Assembly (NCBI GenBank): GCA_964510375.1
Contig: CAZEBR010000003.1
Coordinates: 12,722-76,721, forward strand
DNA from: CAYLJV01 sp964510375
Lineage (GTDB): Archaea > Hadarchaeota > Hadarchaeia > Hadarchaeales > JAGGTB01
Reading direction: 5' to 3'
Length of the DNA: 64,000 bases
The notes under the pieces are model-generated. The model worked only from the letters and a program-made list of their open reading frames with translations, was not told the origin of the DNA and did no database searches. The first letter of the stretch is position 1, and the number at the start of each line of letters is the position of its first letter. This document shows, in pieces, positions 33,955-41,459 of this stretch. The position numbers were made by a program, and so were the translations under genes.

Positions 33955-33979
33955 TTCGAATCCCACCGGGCCCGCTATT
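33955..33979 (+). repeat. Distal direct repeat (attR-like), fragment of a tRNA 3' end
   Basis: TTCGAATCCCACCGGGCCCGCTATT repeats the tRNA-Arg 3' end with one mismatch. Weaker tRNA-like similarity extends upstream to about 33930 (GGCCTTTGAA against GGCCTTCTAA at the same spacing), but the stems no longer pair, so this is not a working tRNA. Confidence 0.75.
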
Positions 33980-34063
33980 TGTATAGCCTATCTTCGAAAT
34001 GGCAAGGGCATAAGACCGAAGGAATTAAATCCTTCTCTTCGTTATAGCCACTGGAGAAAAATC

Positions 34064-35281
34064 ATGTTCAAGGTAGGAGAAGCTCTGGTTGGTGACGAGC
34101 CAAATCTCGCCCATGTCGATCTAGTGATAGGTGAAAAGGACGGCCCGGCAGGCAAATCGTTCTTGGAAGGAATGACCCAGCTGTCCGAAGGACACACTCC
34201 CCTGCTGAGCGTAATCAGACCCAACCTCCCCACTAAACCTCCCACACTCCTCGTTCCAAAAGTTTCGATCCAAGATATGGAGGACGCCAATAAGATATTC
34301 GGACCGGCACAGGAGGCTGTTTCGAGGGCGGTCGCCGATTCAGTGGAGGATGGAACCATACCCAAGGACAAGACCGACGAACTCGTGCTCATAGTCAGCG
34401 TTTTTATCCATCCGGACGCGGATGACTATCAGAAGATAAGCAGATTCAACTACGGAGCCACCAAGCTAGCGATAGAACGCGCCATGGAAGGATTCCCCGA
34501 CATGGATACGGTGCTCGAGGAAAAGGACAAGGCAGGACATCCGATCATGGGGACACGAACCACGAAGCTCCGAAACCCACCCTATCTACAGATCGCTCTC
34601 GACAAGCCCTCGCTGGAACAGCAACTACGCGTCGTCGAAGAGATGCCGGAAAGCGATCACCTCGTAATAGAGGCGGGTACGCCCTTGGTCAAGAAGTACG
34701 GTATAGGCGTCGTGGAGGAACTCCGAGAGAAAAACGAGGATGCCTTCATTATCGCGGATCTGAAAACCCTTGACACCGGACATCTGGAGGCGAGAATGGC
34801 AAGCGACAGCGGCGCCGACGGTGTGGTGGTATCCGGACAGGCAAACGTGAGCACGATAGAGAAGGCCATAAAGGAAGCCGACAAGTGCGGGATATACTGT
34901 ATTATCGACACTCTCAACCTGGAGAATCCGGTCGAACTCCTTGAAAAACTCGACGTTAAGCCTCACATCGTAGAGCTTCACAGGGGAATAGACATGGAGT
35001 ACGCCGGAGAAGAACACTCGGCTTGGGGCGACATACCTAAAATAAAGGAAATGACGAAGGAAAAACTCGTTTCCGTCGCAGGTGGAATCACGAGAGACAC
35101 TATCGACGAGGCTATAGAGGCAGGAGCAAACGTACTCGTAGTCGGAAGGGCGATAGCCAACGCTAAGGACCCCGAGGCGAAAACCCGCGATTTCCTAGAG
35201 GCAATGGAAGAATCCTGGAACAGGGTAATGGAAGAGAAGTTCGGCGACATCGAACAGTTCCGCTGGAGAACCGACTTCTAA
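34064..35281 (+). CDS. fae-hps: Bifunctional formaldehyde-activating enzyme / 3-hexulose-6-phosphate synthase
   Basis: A 405-residue fusion. The N-terminal half is Fae, which condenses formaldehyde with tetrahydromethanopterin (FKVGEALVGDEPNLAHVDLVIG with the catalytic His, GKSFLEGMTQLSEGHTPLL, FIHPDADD, YNYGATKLAI-like). From about residue 175 the Hps barrel begins (LQIALDKPSLEQQLRVV, IADLKTLDTGHLEARMA, VAGGITRDTIDEAI, VVGRAIANAKDP). In archaea without a pentose phosphate pathway this enzyme runs in reverse to make ribulose 5-phosphate, releasing formaldehyde that Fae captures. It implies that the cell makes methanopterin. Confidence 0.95.
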   Translation: MFKVGEALVGDEPNLAHVDLVIGEKDGPAGKSFLEGMTQLSEGHTPLLSVIRPNLPTKPPTLLVPKVSIQDMEDANKIFGPAQEAVSRAVADSVEDGTIPKDKTDELVLIVSVFIHPDADDYQKISRFNYGATKLAIERAMEGFPDMDTVLEEKDKAGHPIMGTRTTKLRNPPYLQIALDKPSLEQQLRVVEEMPESDHLVIEAGTPLVKKYGIGVVEELREKNEDAFIIADLKTLDTGHLEARMASDSGADGVVVSGQANVSTIEKAIKEADKCGIYCIIDTLNLENPVELLEKLDVKPHIVELHRGIDMEYAGEEHSAWGDIPKIKEMTKEKLVSVAGGITRDTIDEAIEAGANVLVVGRAIANAKDPEAKTRDFLEAMEESWNRVMEEKFGDIEQFRWRTDF

Positions 35282-35386
35282 ACTTTTCTCAAGTATTCCG
35301 CGCAGTCCTCAGTTCTCTCATTGACAGTTTTATCCCCAGGTCCTTCAAGCAAACATCGCCGGATTTATATCACGTCTGTCCAGTTT

Positions 35387-36616
35387 CTATCTTCCCTTAC
35401 GGACTTCCCAAATAGCCAACAAAGCAACGATTACCACGAGCAAAACGAATCCGAAAAGCGCCAAGGACGTTCCTGAACCCCATATGCCGCCGATGTAAAA
35501 GAAAATCAACGTTCCTATCGCAGAACCAGAAGTACCCATAGCTCCCCGTAGGCCCATGGCGACTCCCCGCTCCTTTTCGCTCGTCGCATCCGCTATGAGG
35601 TCAAATACCAGCGGAAGGTACAATCCTCCGCCAAGGCCCCATGTTAAGGAAAGCAGACCGAGGATGAGAAAGGATTCCGTCATCGCGAAAAGAATAACGG
35701 AAAGGGCCGTCACCATAGCACCAATAGTCAGGAGTTCAACCTTGTCACCTATCTTGAGCATCCTGCTTGCGGCGAGCCTGATCAAGGTCCCTGTTCCCAT
35801 CCTAATCGAGAGCAGTACGCCTATCAGGAAGGAACTAAAGCCGACCCCGGAGAGATAAACTGGAACCAGCGAACTGCCGAGCGAAAAAGTCATGAACATT
35901 ACAAAGGAAACGACACCCGATATTAGGATCTTCATCCTACCCCTCATTATCTCAAACGCATTCCTGAACGAACCGAAAGAAGACACGAAAAGTCGGGAAA
36001 AGCCGAGGGACATCTCCGAGGAATCACCTTCCATTTGGACGGGCTTCTTTACCTGCTTGCTTAGCCTCGGTAGGGAATCCCCAGTTATTTCTTTCTGGAG
36101 GAGGAGGGAAAGGATTACCAAGAAAATGGAAATCCCCATAAATATCGTAAAGAGGCGGGATATTTCTAGATAATCCACGAGCAAACCGCCGACAGTTACT
36201 CCTCCTAGGTATCCTAGCCCGACCGAGAAGGTGTAGATAGGAAGTGACCCATCCTCCCTTGTGACTAACTCGGGAATGGTGACCCAAGTTATGGATACGC
36301 CCAGCCCTAGGAACAGCTGCCCCCCGAAAAACAGTAGCCAGCTCCAGCTGTGGAACAGATAAAACAGCGACGCCAGTACGAATGAAAACGCGGCTCCCAC
36401 CACTATGAAGCTATGCCTGAAGATACTGCTCAGAAAACCGATGGGAATCCTAGTGATAGCCTCCGTTCCATAAAAGGTAAACAACAGAACACCCGACAAC
36501 ACCGCAGATAGGCCTACTACGTTTTCCATATAAGGCCAGAGGTAAGGAAAAATCATAGCCACGGCAAACGAAGAGACCGCCGCATAGATGATGAGGATCT
36601 TCATATGTGTTTTCAT
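35387..36616 (-). CDS. MFS-family transporter
   Basis: An integral membrane protein of about 409 residues with two groups of six hydrophobic segments and a basic central loop. It starts MKTHMKILIIYAAVSSFAVAMIFPYLWPYM and shows the MFS-type PIGFLSSIFRH between segments 2 and 3 and SEKERGVAMGLRGAMGTSGSAIG in the C-half. The open frame extends upstream to 36769, but those residues are not membrane-like and overlap the preceding gene, so ATG 36616 is preferred. Substrate unknown. Confidence 0.85.
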   Translation of the reverse strand: MKTHMKILIIYAAVSSFAVAMIFPYLWPYMENVVGLSAVLSGVLLFTFYGTEAITRIPIGFLSSIFRHSFIVVGAAFSFVLASLFYLFHSWSWLLFFGGQLFLGLGVSITWVTIPELVTREDGSLPIYTFSVGLGYLGGVTVGGLLVDYLEISRLFTIFMGISIFLVILSLLLQKEITGDSLPRLSKQVKKPVQMEGDSSEMSLGFSRLFVSSFGSFRNAFEIMRGRMKILISGVVSFVMFMTFSLGSSLVPVYLSGVGFSSFLIGVLLSIRMGTGTLIRLAASRMLKIGDKVELLTIGAMVTALSVILFAMTESFLILGLLSLTWGLGGGLYLPLVFDLIADATSEKERGVAMGLRGAMGTSGSAIGTLIFFYIGGIWGSGTSLALFGFVLLVVIVALLAIWEVRKGR

Positions 36617-36693
36617 GGCTTTCACGGTAGATGATAACTTCCGAAAAACATTTTCAAAAAGGTTTTGATAGAACCGGACTACTAAAAAGCGGC

Positions 36694-37419
36694 CTAGAGG
36701 TTCAACAGAAAATCCGCGAAATCCGTTAGCTTTGGCCTCTCCAAGCCACACTTTCCGTCGAAGGACCAAAAGCCGTAATCGTTGTGATCTCCGAACATGC
36801 CTACCCCTTCCATTCCATGATCGGAGAGAATTAGCAGATGATCGTCCCTGATTTCCTTGATCTTCTCGGCAATCTCGTCCAAGTCGTCGTATATCATTTT
36901 CATAAGGGTATTGTTTCCGAAGTTGAGGTGACCTATGACATCCGCACCGGAGAAATATCCGAGAACGAAATCATGATCTTCTTTGAGTGTGGACAAAAAC
37001 TTTTCCTTGATTTCTCTATGATGTCCTAGAGCATGCTGATTGTACTTCTTTCTGATCTCATCCTTCTCCTCTTGGGACTCGGCTTCATCAAAAAACTCCT
37101 TCATCATCTCCCGCTCGCGCTCGTGCTGTTCCCTATCGTAAGAAAATCCGGGAAGATCTATTATTTCGGGATTGTCAAACTTCGAGAAAAAAGTGTCTTC
37201 GAGAGAAAACTGCGTGTTCCACATTTCCTTGTCGCCCCTCGCGAGGATTTCCTCTTCCTTATTCTCACCTGTCATGAAAGAGCTCCAGAGCACCATCGTT
37301 CGGGGTTGATCGAAATCGGAGATATCGGTTTTTCCGTAGGTAACCTGCTTCAGGTTTTCGCATCCGAACTCTTCTACCTTCTCGTACTCGAGGGCGTCTA
37401 TCGCAAAAACTACAGTCAT
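36694..37419 (-). CDS. Alkaline-phosphatase-superfamily hydrolase (phosphodiesterase/sulfatase type)
   Basis: A 241-residue member of the metal-dependent phosphatase/sulfatase superfamily. It begins VVFAIDALEYEKVEEFG (first metal Asp), then PRTMVLWSSFMTG (nucleophile region), YFSGADVIGHLNFG and LLILSDHGMEG with DHNDYGFWS (remaining metal ligands). It is short compared with true sulfatases (about 450-500). It starts 9 nt after cysN on the same strand, so a role in sulfate-ester or activated-sulfate chemistry is possible. Confidence 0.75.
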   Translation of the reverse strand: MTVVFAIDALEYEKVEEFGCENLKQVTYGKTDISDFDQPRTMVLWSSFMTGENKEEEILARGDKEMWNTQFSLEDTFFSKFDNPEIIDLPGFSYDREQHEREREMMKEFFDEAESQEEKDEIRKKYNQHALGHHREIKEKFLSTLKEDHDFVLGYFSGADVIGHLNFGNNTLMKMIYDDLDEIAEKIKEIRDDHLLILSDHGMEGVGMFGDHNDYGFWSFDGKCGLERPKLTDFADFLLNL

Positions 37420-37427
37420 ATCAAAAC

Positions 37428-38654
37428 CTAACTCTCAGTTATTATTCCGCCGGCACAGGTGTCGGTCCTCTCAAGAACGAATCTGCCCAATCCCTGAATA
37501 TCGTTGAAGTCTTCTACTACTACCGGTTTTGCGGTCTCTATGGTAACATTAGCTACCTGTCGATTCTCTATCTTCTCCGCCTCTTCACCGCTCAAAACTT
37601 CGAGCGTGGAGGAGTCTATCACCCTGTCTATATGGATGTCACAGTTAACCTCTTGGTTCGCGCACTTGAACTTGATTCTTTCACCCTCCTCGAAAGGATC
37701 TTCCGACATCCAGAAGATGTGAGCTTTCACTTCGTCCGTCACGATCGGATCCTCGCCCTGACCGACTATTACGTTACCCCTGTCCAAAAACAGCTTATCC
37801 GAAACGGAAACTCCAGTGCTTTTCCCGGCTATCGCCCTTTCCGGGTCCTTCTGAAACTCGACTATCTCTTCGACCGTGGTTTCCCTCCCGTCGGGCATTA
37901 TTCTAATCGAATCGCCCTCCTTCAGAATCCCGCTTTCCACCTTTCCCACCGCGGCTCGGCCACCGTCGTATTTGTAGACATCCTGCACGGGTAATCTCAA
38001 GGGCTTCTCGATCGGAGCATCCCTTTTCTCGAAGGTGTCAAGTGCCTCAAGGACGGTCGGTCCGTCGTACCATGAGAGGTTCTCATTGGCCACGAAGTCG
38101 CCTTCCTTAGCGGAAATTGGAATTACATAAGTCGGCTCTATGCCGATCGAATCCAAGAACTCCAGAAGATTTCCCTTTACCTCCTCAAACCTTTCCTGAC
38201 TATAATCCACCAGATCCATCTTATTCAGAACAACTATGACCTGATCGAGTCCGAGCATGCTCAGTATATAGGCGTGTCTCCGAGTTTGTTCCTGCACTCC
38301 CTCGTCAACATCATCAATAAGTATGGCCGCCTCCGCCTGACTTGCCCCTGTGATCATATTCTTTACAAACTCGACATGGCCAGGGGCATCGATAATATTA
38401 TATTCCCTCTTCTCGGTATCAAAGAAAGTCTGGGCGGTGTCTATAGTTACTCCCTGGGTCCTCTCCTCCTCGAGGTGATCCATCACGTATCCAAATTCCA
38501 AATCCTTTCCGAGGGCACGGCTCGCCTCCTTTACCTCCTCCAGCTTGCCCTCCGGAAGAGAATCAGTATCGTAGAAGAGTCTGCCGATAAGGGTGCTCTT
38601 ACCGTGGTCGACGTGTCCGACCAAAACGAACCTCAAAACTTCATCTTTTTCCAT
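37428..38654 (-). CDS. cysN: ATP sulfurylase GTPase subunit CysN
   Basis: A 408-residue EF-Tu-like GTPase that drives APS formation from sulfate and ATP. Motifs: GHVDHGKST (P-loop), ERTQGVTIDTAQ (switch I), DAPGHVEF, NKMDLV and SAKEGD. It is followed by the beta-barrel domains (QDVYKYDGGRAAVGKVESG). No APS-kinase extension is present (fused CysNC is about 630 residues). It lies 16 nt after cysD. Confidence 0.94.
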   Translation of the reverse strand: MEKDEVLRFVLVGHVDHGKSTLIGRLFYDTDSLPEGKLEEVKEASRALGKDLEFGYVMDHLEEERTQGVTIDTAQTFFDTEKREYNIIDAPGHVEFVKNMITGASQAEAAILIDDVDEGVQEQTRRHAYILSMLGLDQVIVVLNKMDLVDYSQERFEEVKGNLLEFLDSIGIEPTYVIPISAKEGDFVANENLSWYDGPTVLEALDTFEKRDAPIEKPLRLPVQDVYKYDGGRAAVGKVESGILKEGDSIRIMPDGRETTVEEIVEFQKDPERAIAGKSTGVSVSDKLFLDRGNVIVGQGEDPIVTDEVKAHIFWMSEDPFEEGERIKFKCANQEVNCDIHIDRVIDSSTLEVLSGEEAEKIENRQVANVTIETAKPVVVEDFNDIQGLGRFVLERTDTCAGGIITES

Positions 38655-38670
38655 GATCTCTACACCTCAA

Positions 38671-39498
38671 TCACATGTATCCTAACGCCCGTAGCTTTTG
38701 CATGGCGTGGGCCTCTTCCTTGTCCTGTGCCCTTCCGCTTCTCTCCCCGACTTCGCTTTCCTGGATTTCACTGATCATGTCGTCCACGCTCTGAACATCG
38801 CTCTCCACGGGATCCGTGCAGGGTTTGCAACCCAAGCTCCTGAACCTTGTCATCTTGCCGTCCCTCTCCTCAGCGAAGTAAAGCGGATTAACGGGGAGAT
38901 CTTCACGCTTTATGTACTTCCATACGTCCAGCTCGGTCCACGAAAGCAGGGGATGCACCCTGAGGTGCTGGCCCGCCTCTTTTTCGGACTTGTACTGATC
39001 CCAGAGTTCGGGCGGCTGGTCCTTATAATCCCATTGAAAATCCTGATCCCGCGGGCTGAATGTGCGCTCCTTTGCCCTAACGCCGTGCTCGTCACGCCTT
39101 ATCCCCAATAGTAGTGCATCGAACCCGTGCTCCGCCATCGTGTTTTTCAAGGCCTCGGTCTTTCTCATCCCGCAACAGCTGAGCTTATCGGAGGGGTCGA
39201 TACCTTTCTCGTCCGCCTCCTCGTTCTTGGCATTTATCAAGTCGAGGTCCCATTTATCTGCCAGCTTGTCCCTAAAGTCGTACATTTGCTGAAAATGGTA
39301 ACCAGTATCTATGTAAATGACGGGAATCGGAACTTTTCCCAAAAAAGCCTTTCTAGCCAGATGAGCGAGAGTGGTACTATCCTTTCCGGCGGACCACAAC
39401 ATGGCCGGCTTATTGTATTTCTTGTAAGCTTCACGAATTATATAAACGGACTCGCTTTCCAACCTGTCCAAGTGATCCATCTCGTTTTTCTCACTCAT
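38671..39498 (-). CDS. cysD: ATP sulfurylase catalytic subunit CysD
   Basis: A 275-residue PP-loop enzyme (MLWSAGKDSTTLAHLARKAF, PVIYIDTGYHFQQMYDFRD, CCGMRKTEAL, GIRRDEHGVRAKERTFSPRD, HPLLSWTELDVWKYI, RSLGCKPCTDPV). It ends in MQKLRALGYM, close to the LGY ends of the two small ribbon-helix-helix proteins upstream. CysND makes APS; no CysC, CysH or sulfotransferase gene is in the window. Confidence 0.94.
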   Translation of the reverse strand: MSEKNEMDHLDRLESESVYIIREAYKKYNKPAMLWSAGKDSTTLAHLARKAFLGKVPIPVIYIDTGYHFQQMYDFRDKLADKWDLDLINAKNEEADEKGIDPSDKLSCCGMRKTEALKNTMAEHGFDALLLGIRRDEHGVRAKERTFSPRDQDFQWDYKDQPPELWDQYKSEKEAGQHLRVHPLLSWTELDVWKYIKREDLPVNPLYFAEERDGKMTRFRSLGCKPCTDPVESDVQSVDDMISEIQESEVGERSGRAQDKEEAHAMQKLRALGYM

Positions 39499-39504
39499 TA
39501 TATC

Positions 39505-39729
39505 TCACTCCAAATATCCGAGATTTTCCAACTTCTTGCGAATCTCCTCTTCGTCTTCCTTAGTAAACGGAGCTTCGCCCTTCTCCGCGACTATCTCACG
39601 TAGTATGTAGCCTACATAACTTGAAACGGAAGTAAACCCAGTCCCATCGATCTGCTTCTTGACCTTCTCAAACAGAGGTACCGGTATTGAGACCGTGGTA
39701 AACTTTGTCTTGTTCGAATCTTCTCCCAT
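39505..39729 (-). CDS. Ribbon-helix-helix DNA-binding protein 1
   Basis: A 74-residue protein: a beta-strand TKFTTVSIPVPLFEKVKKQI followed by GFTSVSSYVGYILREIVAEK, the strand-helix-helix of CopG/Arc-type repressors. An acidic helix follows, ending EEIRKKLENLGYLE. It stops 6 nt before cysD and probably shares its transcript, so it may regulate sulfate activation and itself. GGAGTGAGAT precedes the ATG. Confidence 0.75.
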   Translation of the reverse strand: MGEDSNKTKFTTVSIPVPLFEKVKKQIDGTGFTSVSSYVGYILREIVAEKGEAPFTKEDEEEIRKKLENLGYLE

Positions 39730-39742
39730 TATCTCACTCCAA

Positions 39743-39770
39743 CTAATTATACTTAATTAAGTCTAATTAT
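39743..39770. promoter_or_regulatory. Palindrome with flanking direct repeats, candidate operator of the RHH-cysDN operon
   Basis: The perfect palindrome ACTTAATTAAGT (39751-39762) is flanked on both sides by CTAATTAT, spaced 20 bp apart. On the minus strand a TATA-like TTTTTAAGG lies at about 39779-39787, so transcription would start in or near the palindrome, 14-41 nt before the RHH1 ATG. Confidence 0.55.
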
Positions 39771-39793
39771 TGTGATTCCTTAAAAATGTTGAC

Positions 39794-39815
39794 TTTCAAA
39801 TTTCCAAATTTGAAA
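39794..39815. promoter_or_regulatory. 22-bp inverted repeat between the two RHH genes
   Basis: TTTCAAATTT-CC-AAATTTGAAA is a perfect 10-bp inverted repeat. It lies just upstream of the RHH1 TATA box on the minus strand. It could be a binding site for a dimeric regulator or, less likely, a weak terminator for RHH2. Confidence 0.45.
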
Positions 39816-39855
39816 AATAAAATACCGAATAAAAATGAGGTCTTCTTTCAAAAAT

Positions 39856-40065
39856 TCAGTCCATGTATCCAAGCGCTTTAAGTCTCTCTTTAACCTTCTC
39901 TTCGTCCTCTTCGGAAAATTCCTCTTCGTCCTCTTCCTCTTCTTCCACGACTTCCCTCAGGACAAACTCCACATACTCATCAATGGACTCAAAGCCTGTT
40001 CCCTCACATCTATCTTGGATCTGTTCATATAGAGACTCCGAAATGGACACTGTTTTCTTGCTCAA
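39856..40065 (-). CDS. Ribbon-helix-helix DNA-binding protein 2
   Basis: A 69-residue paralogue of the downstream RHH protein: KKTVSISESLYEQIQDRCEGTGFESIDEYVEFVLREVV, a very acidic linker (about 15 Glu/Asp) and the end VKERLKALGYMD. Two RHH genes in series with different-looking operators suggest a small regulatory cascade. Partner genes are unproven. Confidence 0.75.
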   Translation of the reverse strand: MSKKTVSISESLYEQIQDRCEGTGFESIDEYVEFVLREVVEEEEEDEEEFSEEDEEKVKERLKALGYMD

Positions 40066-40073
40066 GTTTTCAC

Positions 40074-40090
40074 CTAACTAAATGGGTTAG
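40074..40090. promoter_or_regulatory. Inverted repeat upstream of RHH2
   Basis: CTAAC-TAAATGG-GTTAG lies 9-25 nt before the RHH2 ATG, with a TATA-like TTAAATA about 20 nt further upstream on the minus strand. That puts it at the probable transcription start, as for autorepression. Confidence 0.4.
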
Positions 40091-40117
40091 ATTAAGCATA
40101 GTATTTAACTTAGTCGG

Positions 40118-40402
40118 TCATCTGCCCTGTTCTATGACTATGCCAAGTGTCTCTACTCTGTTCTCCAATTCCGTGTACTCGTCGGAAAGAGATTGTAGTC
40201 TAGAAGTTAGCTCATCGACAAACTCGGCCAAATCAACTTTATCCAAGTTTTTTAATTTTTCCTTTTCTATCTCGTCCAAATGTCTCATTTTTATCTCCGA
40301 CTTACACTTATCACATTTGATTTTCTTATTCTCCCAGACCGGCTCGAATTCTTCATCACAGATAGGACAGGTTTCTAGGGCCAGTATTATCACCTCTTGC
40401 AA
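40118..40402 (-). CDS. Zinc-ribbon and coiled-coil small protein
   Basis: A 94-residue protein with two CxxC pairs (CPICDEEFEPVWENKKIKCDKC), then a charged helix and a predicted coiled coil (VDELTSRLQSLSDEYTELENRVETL). I recognise no named family. It lies upstream of RHH2 with 52 nt between them and a separate promoter in that space. A role as a small nucleic-acid or protein-binding adaptor is possible but unsupported. Confidence 0.65.
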   Translation of the reverse strand: MQEVIILALETCPICDEEFEPVWENKKIKCDKCKSEIKMRHLDEIEKEKLKNLDKVDLAEFVDELTSRLQSLSDEYTELENRVETLGIVIEQGR

Positions 40403-40500
40403 TCCGCATACTTTTCACAACCGAATTATCTTTATCACAACGGGTACATAAAAAATTTTCCAAAAAAATGAATTAAGTAGAAATTAATTACGAAAAAAAT

Positions 40501-40510
40501 NNNNNNNNNN
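40501..40510. other. Assembly gap (10 N)
   Basis: Ten N bases separate the sulfate/RHH region from the potassium locus. Adjacency of the two regions across this point depends on scaffolding. Confidence 0.95.
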
Positions 40511-40532
40511 GCTGTTGCTTTTTCGAGATTAT

Positions 40533-41273
40533 TTATTGCTCGGTGAATGTATCTATAACACTACTCGATATCTCATCAGGCGAAAACAAAGTAACTATAT
40601 CGCCCGCTTTTATTTCGGTATCCCCACGAGGAGTGATCACTTCATCACCCCTCTCAATCGCCACGATTATTATGTCCTCGGACAGAAACTCAAGTTCATT
40701 GATCTCCTTAATTGTCTTGCTTTCCACGGGAGTACCCTCCTTTACGGTAAGATCCGCAACTTCCGCATTACCTACGATTCCCCTGAGATTTATGAGGGGT
40801 TCCATTCCTGACTCACCGGGACCAAAAGGGTGATAAGGATGATGTCGCTCCTTTTGAAGCAGATCCTCATCTTCGATTTCGATGCCGAGATTTTCCAAGG
40901 CAATACCTATCCGGGAAATATCGTCCGTGTCCCTACCTATAGCCTTAATAACCAAATCCTCTTCCCCAGTCATCAACTCTCGTACGTTGATTACCCCCGA
41001 CACTCGAAGTGCCTTTTTAGCCAAAACGGAACGATCTTTCGCTGTGGAAGAACATTTAAAAATATATACTATTCTTTTTCCGATTTCTTCGTAATCCACG
41101 TCTGCAAGATACCCTTTTATTATTCCTTTTTCTTCCATCTGTCTTATCCTATTCCGAACTGTGCCGGGAGAAACTTCCATTTCCTCCGCTATTTCTGAAG
41201 AGGTCGTGTTGCGGGAATCTTCGGACAACCTATATATTATCCGCTTATCTATCTCGTCTATATTAGAATTCAT
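40533..41273 (-). CDS. Lrp/AsnC regulator fused to a TrkA-C (RCK_C) domain
   Basis: A 246-residue transcription factor. Residues 1-55 are the winged helix (TTSSEIAEEMEVSPGTVRNRIRQMEEKGIIKGY), 60-135 an AsnC-type domain, then a His/Pro linker (HHPYHPFGP, 144-152), and 170-246 an RCK_C domain (GTPVESKTIKEINELEFL, TPRGDTEIKAGDIVTLF). The RCK_C closely resembles that of the divergent trkA product (PPRGSTEFKEGDKVIL). RCK_C domains in potassium channels and transporters bind ligands, including c-di-AMP in bacteria. Control of the adjacent trkA-kdp operon is a strong inference from position. Confidence 0.88.
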   Translation of the reverse strand: MNSNIDEIDKRIIYRLSEDSRNTTSSEIAEEMEVSPGTVRNRIRQMEEKGIIKGYLADVDYEEIGKRIVYIFKCSSTAKDRSVLAKKALRVSGVINVRELMTGEEDLVIKAIGRDTDDISRIGIALENLGIEIEDEDLLQKERHHPYHPFGPGESGMEPLINLRGIVGNAEVADLTVKEGTPVESKTIKEINELEFLSEDIIIVAIERGDEVITPRGDTEIKAGDIVTLFSPDEISSSVIDTFTEQ

Positions 41274-41390
41274 GCTTTATGCGACCCATCTCTCCAGTTA
41301 ACTATTTTCGATATTATTTTTAAAATATTTATACCCCCGACAAATTTTAGCAATAAAAGAAAAATAAATAATTTTATTATCGAAAAAACA

Positions 41391-41399
41391 ATATTTAAG
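41391..41399 (+). promoter_or_regulatory. Promoter of the trkA-kdp operon
   Basis: CGAAAAAAC followed by ATATTTAAG gives a BRE and TATA box. Transcription should start near 41420, leaving about 40 nt of leader with the GGAGGAG ribosome site at 41448-41454. Confidence 0.5.
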
Positions 41400-41459
41400 A
41401 ATATAATTGCGGAAAACTTAATAAGAAGGTCGATTATTTATTCTGCCGGAGGAGAAAAA

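Noticed and set aside
33930..33977. Possible second tRNA gene after the HEPN gene
   Set aside because: Only the T-loop and 3' acceptor strand match. The anticodon-like loop has no pairing stem and there is no 5' acceptor, so it is a repeat fragment.
35387..36769. The full 460-codon MFS frame
   Set aside because: The first 51 codons overlap the upstream hydrolase gene and are not membrane-like; ATG 36616 matches normal MFS starts.
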